This document shows positions 7,050-9,204 of a stretch of 9,204 bases of DNA, one piece after another. A program made the position numbers and the translations under genes. Under the pieces are notes generated by a model, which was not told where the DNA came from, searched no databases, and saw nothing but the letters and a program-made list of their open reading frames with translations. This stretch comes from Alphaproteobacteria bacterium. Lineage in GTDB: Bacteria; Pseudomonadota; Alphaproteobacteria; Puniceispirillales; Puniceispirillaceae. The DNA is taken from the NCBI GenBank assembly GCA_011526395.1, contig WTHW01000037.1, forward strand, positions 1 to 9,204. The letters are read 5' to 3'. Positions within the stretch are counted from its first letter, which is position 1, and each line of letters begins with the position of its first letter.

Positions 7050-7077
7050 TTGAATTTTCTGTAAAATCAGCTAACAT
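7050..7077 (+). promoter_or_regulatory. Candidate promoter for the zauP-zapA operon
   Basis: TTGAAT (7050-7055) and TAACAT (7072-7077) are 16 nt apart. An alternative pair TTGTGC (7169-7174) and TAAAAT (7191-7196) lies closer but would leave almost no leader before the ribosome-binding site. Neither can be preferred firmly. Confidence 0.22.
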
Positions 7078-7210
7078 AACCTGATAAGAAATGAGCCTAA
7101 ACGCAAAGCTGATAAAACCGCCATTGCAGAACACTGCCAACGCGATTTTTGTCAAAGTGATGCTTCCCTTGTGCTTCATTTGATAGATTCTAAAATCGGA
7201 AGGATGATAT

Positions 7211-7438
7211 ATGTCACGTCTAAATGATGCGATTGGCAAGATCGAGACAGCGCTAGCAGAGCTGACATCCTCTCTTGAGCAACTCACACAGCAACAATCA
7301 GCGCCAGCCGCCGACACCTCAGCGCCCGCTATAGATGTAAATGAGCTTGAAGCCATGAAGGCAGAGCTTGGCGAGGCAGTGCGTTTGCTTGAATCAGTGC
7401 AAACATCCACCCAATCATCAGACGAGGCCTCATCATGA
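7211..7438 (+). CDS. zauP: ZauP-like coiled-coil protein (DUF4164-type) upstream of zapA
   Basis: A 75-residue acidic protein with two heptad-like helices (about 3-28 and 43-65, for example IGKIETALAELTSSLEQL and LEAMKAELGEAVRLLESV) joined by an Ala/Pro/Ser linker. It has no membrane segment or catalytic motif. AAGG lies 7-8 nt before the ATG. Its TGA overlaps the zapA start as ATGA, a strong sign of translational coupling. In Caulobacter a small coiled-coil protein encoded directly upstream of zapA, ZauP, works with ZapA to focus the Z-ring; alphaproteobacterial proteins in this position often belong to DUF4164. The identification rests on position, size and coiled-coil character, so orthology is inferred. 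Confidence 0.7.
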   Translation: MSRLNDAIGKIETALAELTSSLEQLTQQQSAPAADTSAPAIDVNELEAMKAELGEAVRLLESVQTSTQSSDEASS

Positions 7439-7785
7439 GCGGCTCTATCGTTACCATCAGAATCAACGGCAATCCCTACCAGCTAGGTTGTGATAAAGGC
7501 CAAGAGGCTGAAATCGAACAGCTTGGCAAAATGGTTGACGAGATGGTCAGCAATCTTGCTCAGTCAGTGGGGCAAATTGGCGAATCGCGCCTGCTTGTTA
7601 TGGCCGCTATTCTTCTGGCTGAAAAAGTCGCCGCCGCAGATGGCGGGGCAGGTGCCTTATCATCAAGCGCGCCCGCTCCCACGCCAGCTAACGCTGATGA
7701 CCTCATCCAAGATGAGCAGATTGAAACGCTAGAAAAACTAGCCCAGACAATTTCAGCGCTTGCCGCCTCTATCAAATCAGCCTAA
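7435..7785 (+). CDS. zapA: Cell division protein ZapA
   Basis: ZapA binds and cross-links FtsZ filaments at the division site. The 116-residue protein opens with the family's beta-beta-alpha head (VTIRINGNPYQLGC, 6-19; then a helix with EIEQLGKMVDEMV, 26-38), followed by the conserved block ESRLLVMAAILLAEKV (50-65) and a C-terminal coiled-coil helix (about 90-114) for tetramerisation. A variable Ala/Pro/Ser linker lies between (68-86). The ATG overlaps the stop of the upstream ZauP-like gene by ATGA. Downstream sits 6S RNA and the folate cyclo-ligase gene, the conserved proteobacterial zapA-ssrS-ygfA order. Confidence 0.93.
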   Translation: MSGSIVTIRINGNPYQLGCDKGQEAEIEQLGKMVDEMVSNLAQSVGQIGESRLLVMAAILLAEKVAAADGGAGALSSSAPAPTPANADDLIQDEQIETLEKLAQTISALAASIKSA

Positions 7786-7835
7786 GTAAAGGCAACAACT
7801 TCAGCGCAAAGGCGGTTTTTGCTGTCTATTGCGTG

Positions 7836-7841
7836 TATAAA
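7836..7841 (+). promoter_or_regulatory. -10 element of the 6S RNA promoter
   Basis: TATAAA ends 6 nt before base 7848, where the predicted closing stem of 6S RNA begins, so spacing fits the transcript start. No good -35 hexamer stands 16-18 nt upstream (the stretch reads CGGTTT or GGTTTT). Confidence 0.45.
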
Positions 7842-7846
7842 ATGAC

Positions 7847-8013
7847 ATTGCAATTTGGCTAGGCAGTGCGTTTGGTCTTTCAATCCCTGGGACCATAATC
7901 TTCTGTAGGGAGCTGCCTCTGATTGGGCTGTGGTCTGATTATTGCGGCGCCCACCTGTACTACAGGTCACAGAGGATGAATCACGCCGACGGCTGTTCCG
8001 GCCATCTTGCAAT
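7847..8013 (+). ncRNA. ssrS: 6S RNA
   Basis: About 167 nt between zapA and the 5-formyltetrahydrofolate cyclo-ligase gene, the conserved 6S site. It folds as a long rod. The closing stem is ATTGCAA (7847-7853) with TTGCAAT (8007-8013), continued by TGGC (7856-7859) with GCCA (8001-8004). Next come GGC/GCC (7862-7864, 7985-7987) and GTG/CAC (7866-7868, 7982-7984) with a bulged A, and a small CGG/CCG side hairpin at 7990-8000. Beyond the central bubble, CCTCTG (7916-7921) pairs with CAGAGG (7970-7975), and CCTGT/ACAGG (7954-7958, 7962-7966) makes an inner hairpin. 6S RNA mimics an open promoter and binds the housekeeping RNA polymerase holoenzyme, lowering transcription in stationary phase. Exact ends are inferred from pairing. 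Confidence 0.88.
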
Positions 8014-8033
8014 AATGATGATAAAGGCAAGAT
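8004..8033 (+). promoter_or_regulatory. Alternative hairpin joining the 6S 3' end to the cyclo-ligase leader
   Basis: ATCTTGC (8004-8010) and GCAAGAT (8027-8033) are perfectly complementary over 7 bp with a 16-nt loop. The left arm is also the 3' strand of the 6S closing stem, so the two folds exclude each other. The right arm abuts AAAGG (8023-8027), the only ribosome-binding-site-like element before the ATG at 8043. No T run follows. Confidence 0.4.
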
Positions 8034-8042
8034 AAGCGATAA

Positions 8043-8627
8043 ATGACAACGCTTGATGACACCAAAAAAGCGCTCCGCAAACAAGCATCCATGACGCGCA
8101 AACAAGCCTTTGATGCGATGCCAGATGCAGCCGATAGTATCGCCTCATTTGCAAGCCATCTGCATGACCGCTTCTCGCCTAGCATCATTGCCGCCTATTG
8201 GCCAATCCGCACAGAGATTGACCCCATCCCTCTCCAGCGCGCACTCAGCCAACAGGGCGCTAAAACATGCCTGCCATCAACCCCGCAAGAGGGGCTGCCT
8301 TTGACCTTCCATGAATGGCGGGACGGTGATGACCTCATTGACGGGCCCTATAATACCAAAGAGCCACAGCCCGAGGCACCTATCATAATCCCTGATATGA
8401 TCCTTGCGCCCCTATTGGCTTATGATGCTCAATATTGGCGGCTTGGCTATGGGGGCGGCTTTTATGATCGCACATTGGCAAAGCTTGAACAGCTTGGTCA
8501 TCAGGTCAAAGTCATTGGCATTGCCTTTGATGAAAGCGAAGTTGAAACGGTGCCAATCGGCGCTTATGACAAACAGCTTGATGGCATATTAACCCCCTCA
8601 GGCTTGCGTCATGGCGATGCAAAATAA
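8043..8627 (+). CDS. 5-formyltetrahydrofolate cyclo-ligase (MTHFS family)
   Basis: The family uses ATP to convert 5-formyl-THF to 5,10-methenyl-THF, returning an inhibitory folate to the one-carbon pool. The 194-residue protein has the usual length, the basic N-terminal helix with KKALRKQ (8-14), the YWP...E.D region (52-60) that binds folate, and the nucleotide-binding RLGYGGGFYDRTL (133-145). The C-terminus has VPIGAYDKQLDGILTP (170-185), with Tyr where many members have His. The DAQYWRLG stretch likewise lacks the Gly often found in DxxGxRLG. The ATG has only a distant AAAGG, 15 nt away. It begins 29 nt after the predicted 6S end, so it probably shares a transcript with 6S RNA (the E. coli homologue is fau/ygfA). 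Confidence 0.93.
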   Translation: MTTLDDTKKALRKQASMTRKQAFDAMPDAADSIASFASHLHDRFSPSIIAAYWPIRTEIDPIPLQRALSQQGAKTCLPSTPQEGLPLTFHEWRDGDDLIDGPYNTKEPQPEAPIIIPDMILAPLLAYDAQYWRLGYGGGFYDRTLAKLEQLGHQVKVIGIAFDESEVETVPIGAYDKQLDGILTPSGLRHGDAK

Positions 8628-8648
8628 CAAAGATCAGGTTCAGATGCG

Positions 8649-9204
8649 ATGAGAGTTCTATTTCTAGGTGATATTGTAGGCCGCAGTGCCAGACAGGCTG
8701 TTATCTCGCAACTACCAGATTTGCGCCAAGAGCTAGCGCTTGATGCAATTATTGTGAATTGTGAAAATGCCGCTGGCGGCTTTGGTATCACACCTGCCAT
8801 ATGTGATGATTTATTTGCCGCTGGTGCCGATGTGCTAACCACAGGCAATCATGTCTGGGACAAGGCTGAAATCTCGCCCTATATCCAAAAACAGCCGCGC
8901 CTTTTGCGCCCTGCCAATATGGCACGTGAATTTCCCGGCAAAGGCGCTGTTTGCATCCCGCTGGCTGATGGGCGGCGTCTTGGCGTTATCAATGTCATGT
9001 GCAATCTCTTTATGGCTGAAAATGAAAATATGTTCGACAAGCTTGAATCTGAACTAGAACAGATGAAACTTGTGCGTGATGCTGACTTCATTTTGATTGA
9101 TGTGCATGGTGAGGCGACATCTGAAAAAGTCGCAACGGGATTTTACTGTGATGGCAAGGTCTCATGTGTTGTTGGCACCCATACCCATATCCCCACATCT
9201 GATA
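8649..9204 (+). CDS. YmdB/TIGR00282-family metallophosphoesterase (3' end outside window)
   Basis: An open frame of 185 codons runs from ATG at 8649 to the window edge; the family is about 260-280 residues, so roughly two thirds is present. The binuclear metal ligands are visible in order: Asp8 in GDIVG, Glu39 and Asn40 in NCEN (37-40), Asn67 and His68 in GNHVWD (66-71), His153 in DVHGEATSEK (151-160), and His178/His180 in VGTHTHIPT (175-183). These match the ligand set known for Bacillus subtilis YmdB, which hydrolyses 2',3'-cyclic nucleotides. The role in alphaproteobacteria is not established here. It follows the cyclo-ligase gene by 21 nt and is probably co-transcribed. CAGG about 10 nt upstream may serve as ribosome-binding site, and an ATG-CGA-TGA mini-frame overlaps the start. 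Confidence 0.93.
   Translation, partial: MRVLFLGDIVGRSARQAVISQLPDLRQELALDAIIVNCENAAGGFGITPAICDDLFAAGADVLTTGNHVWDKAEISPYIQKQPRLLRPANMAREFPGKGAVCIPLADGRRLGVINVMCNLFMAENENMFDKLESELEQMKLVRDADFILIDVHGEATSEKVATGFYCDGKVSCVVGTHTHIPTSD

Larger units (their letters stand above)
6871..7210. other. Divergent intergenic region between tkt and the zauP-like gene
   Basis: These 340 nt are AT-richer than the flanking genes and hold the leftward tkt promoter signals near 6915-6960 and the rightward promoter and ribosome-binding site of the zauP-like gene. I see no tRNA, riboswitch core or convincing short gene. A leftward open frame enters it from the zauP-like gene region, but its composition is that of a shadow. 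Confidence 0.7.

Noticed and set aside
7018..7410. Leftward open frame of 130 codons in the tkt/zauP divergent region
   Set aside because: More than half is antisense to the zauP-like gene, its product is Ser/Cys-rich with no recognisable domain, and it lacks a convincing ribosome-binding site.
8004..8033. Intrinsic terminator after 6S RNA
   Set aside because: The 7-bp hairpin is not followed by a T run, and the loop is long and A/T-rich.

Overview
This window looks like a chromosomal housekeeping segment from an alphaproteobacterium of moderate GC content, possibly a marine SAR116-like or Rhodospirillales-like lineage. The placement rests on three things: synteny (zauP-like gene, zapA, 6S RNA, then 5-formyltetrahydrofolate cyclo-ligase), the type of GAPDH and EF-P, and the alphaproteobacterial MotA-like/OmpA-like pair. 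The genus cannot be fixed from the sequence alone. There is no sign of an insertion sequence, phage, CRISPR array, tRNA or rRNA.

Layout. The left three quarters (1-6870) is read leftward. In transcription order it carries transketolase (tkt), GAPDH (gap, GTG start), elongation factor P (efp), an inositol-monophosphatase family protein, then a MotA/TolQ/ExbB-like proton-channel protein and its OmpA/MotB-like partner, which runs off the left edge. A 340-bp divergent regulatory region (6871-7210) separates this from a rightward block: a 75-aa coiled-coil protein resembling ZauP, ZapA overlapping it by ATGA, a 6S RNA (about 7847-8013), 5-formyltetrahydrofolate cyclo-ligase, and a YmdB/TIGR00282 metallophosphoesterase cut by the right edge. 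The first and last genes are open at the window edges.

How the genes work together. tkt and gap form a central-carbon pair with a 50-nt gap. efp and the IMPase gene are tightly coupled, with the IMPase ribosome-binding site inside the last codons of efp. The MotA/OmpA-like pair probably forms a proton-driven inner-membrane complex reaching into the periplasm. zauP-zapA serve the Z-ring. The 6S RNA regulates RNA polymerase holoenzyme and appears to be a leader for the folate-enzyme gene, as in the classical ssrS-ygfA arrangement.

I found no convincing undescribed system. The points most worth a second look are the unusual cofactor-site residues of GAPDH (Thr and Arg at positions that usually favour NAD), a competing RNA hairpin linking the 6S 3' end to the next start codon, a 10-bp-arm inverted repeat over the putative efp promoter, the absence of pgk after gap, and the long coiled coils of the MotA/OmpA-like pair.
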